DNA from: Chloroflexota bacterium
GTDB taxonomy: Bacteria; Chloroflexota; Limnocylindria; Limnocylindrales; CSP1-4
Direction: 5' to 3'
NCBI GenBank assembly: GCA_021815005.1
Contig: JAKAHL010000145.1
Coordinates: 1-5,847, forward strand
DNA length: 5,847 nt
The position numbers and the translations under genes were made by a program. The stretch's first letter is position 1, and each line of letters opens with the position of its first letter. Below are positions 5,801 to 5,847 of the stretch, in pieces. Below the pieces are notes generated by a model, which was not told the origin of the DNA, searched no databases, and saw nothing but the letters and a program-made list of their open reading frames with translations.

Positions 5801-5847
5801 GGCCGCGGTCGGCTGCTGCCGGCCCCCGGTGCGACTGCCCCCGCCCC

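Overview
The window is very GC-rich bacterial DNA with dense coding, a strong G/C preference at third codon positions and long spurious open frames on the non-coding strand. The predicted -10 boxes (TAnnnT) have no clear -35 partner, and two of them sit only about 10 bases from a start codon. This style fits a high-GC lineage such as Chloroflexota (Limnocylindria/Dormibacteria-like) or Actinomycetota. That placement is an inference from composition and gene style; no taxonomic marker is visible.

Layout. Positions 1-26 are the 5' end of a tRNA on the minus strand, cut by the window edge, with an extended -10 promoter element just upstream of it. Positions 27-518 contain no credible gene but are full of structure: a 22-bp-period direct repeat, three perfect 14-bp tandem copies, a long imperfect inverted repeat (258-411) with 23-bp outer arms, and two tandem 43-bp units, each with a 7-bp-stem hairpin. 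These hairpins lie just past the stop codon of the first protein gene. That gene (minus strand, 519-1742) encodes a YihS-type aldose-ketose isomerase of the AGE (N-acylglucosamine 2-epimerase) superfamily. A divergent promoter region of about 160 bp separates it from a large soluble hybrid sensor histidine kinase (plus strand, 1903-4611) with the order GAF-GAF-PAS-HisKA-HATPase-REC. The kinase converges on an M24 'pita-bread' peptidase/creatinase-fold gene (minus strand, 4640-5785), with only 28 bases between the two stop codons.

The three protein genes do not form an operon: two are on the minus strand, separated by the plus-strand kinase. A sugar isomerase, an Xaa-Pro-peptidase-like hydrolase and a cytosolic sensor kinase would suit a heterotroph using sugars and peptides, but nothing in the sequence shows the kinase controlling either neighbour.

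Most worth a second look are the M24 protein, whose metal and substrate ligands are partly replaced (D to N, E to G, H to E by motif alignment), and the structured intergenic block at 215-486. I saw no CRISPR array, insertion sequence, phage gene or defence system, and I do not claim a new multi-gene system here.
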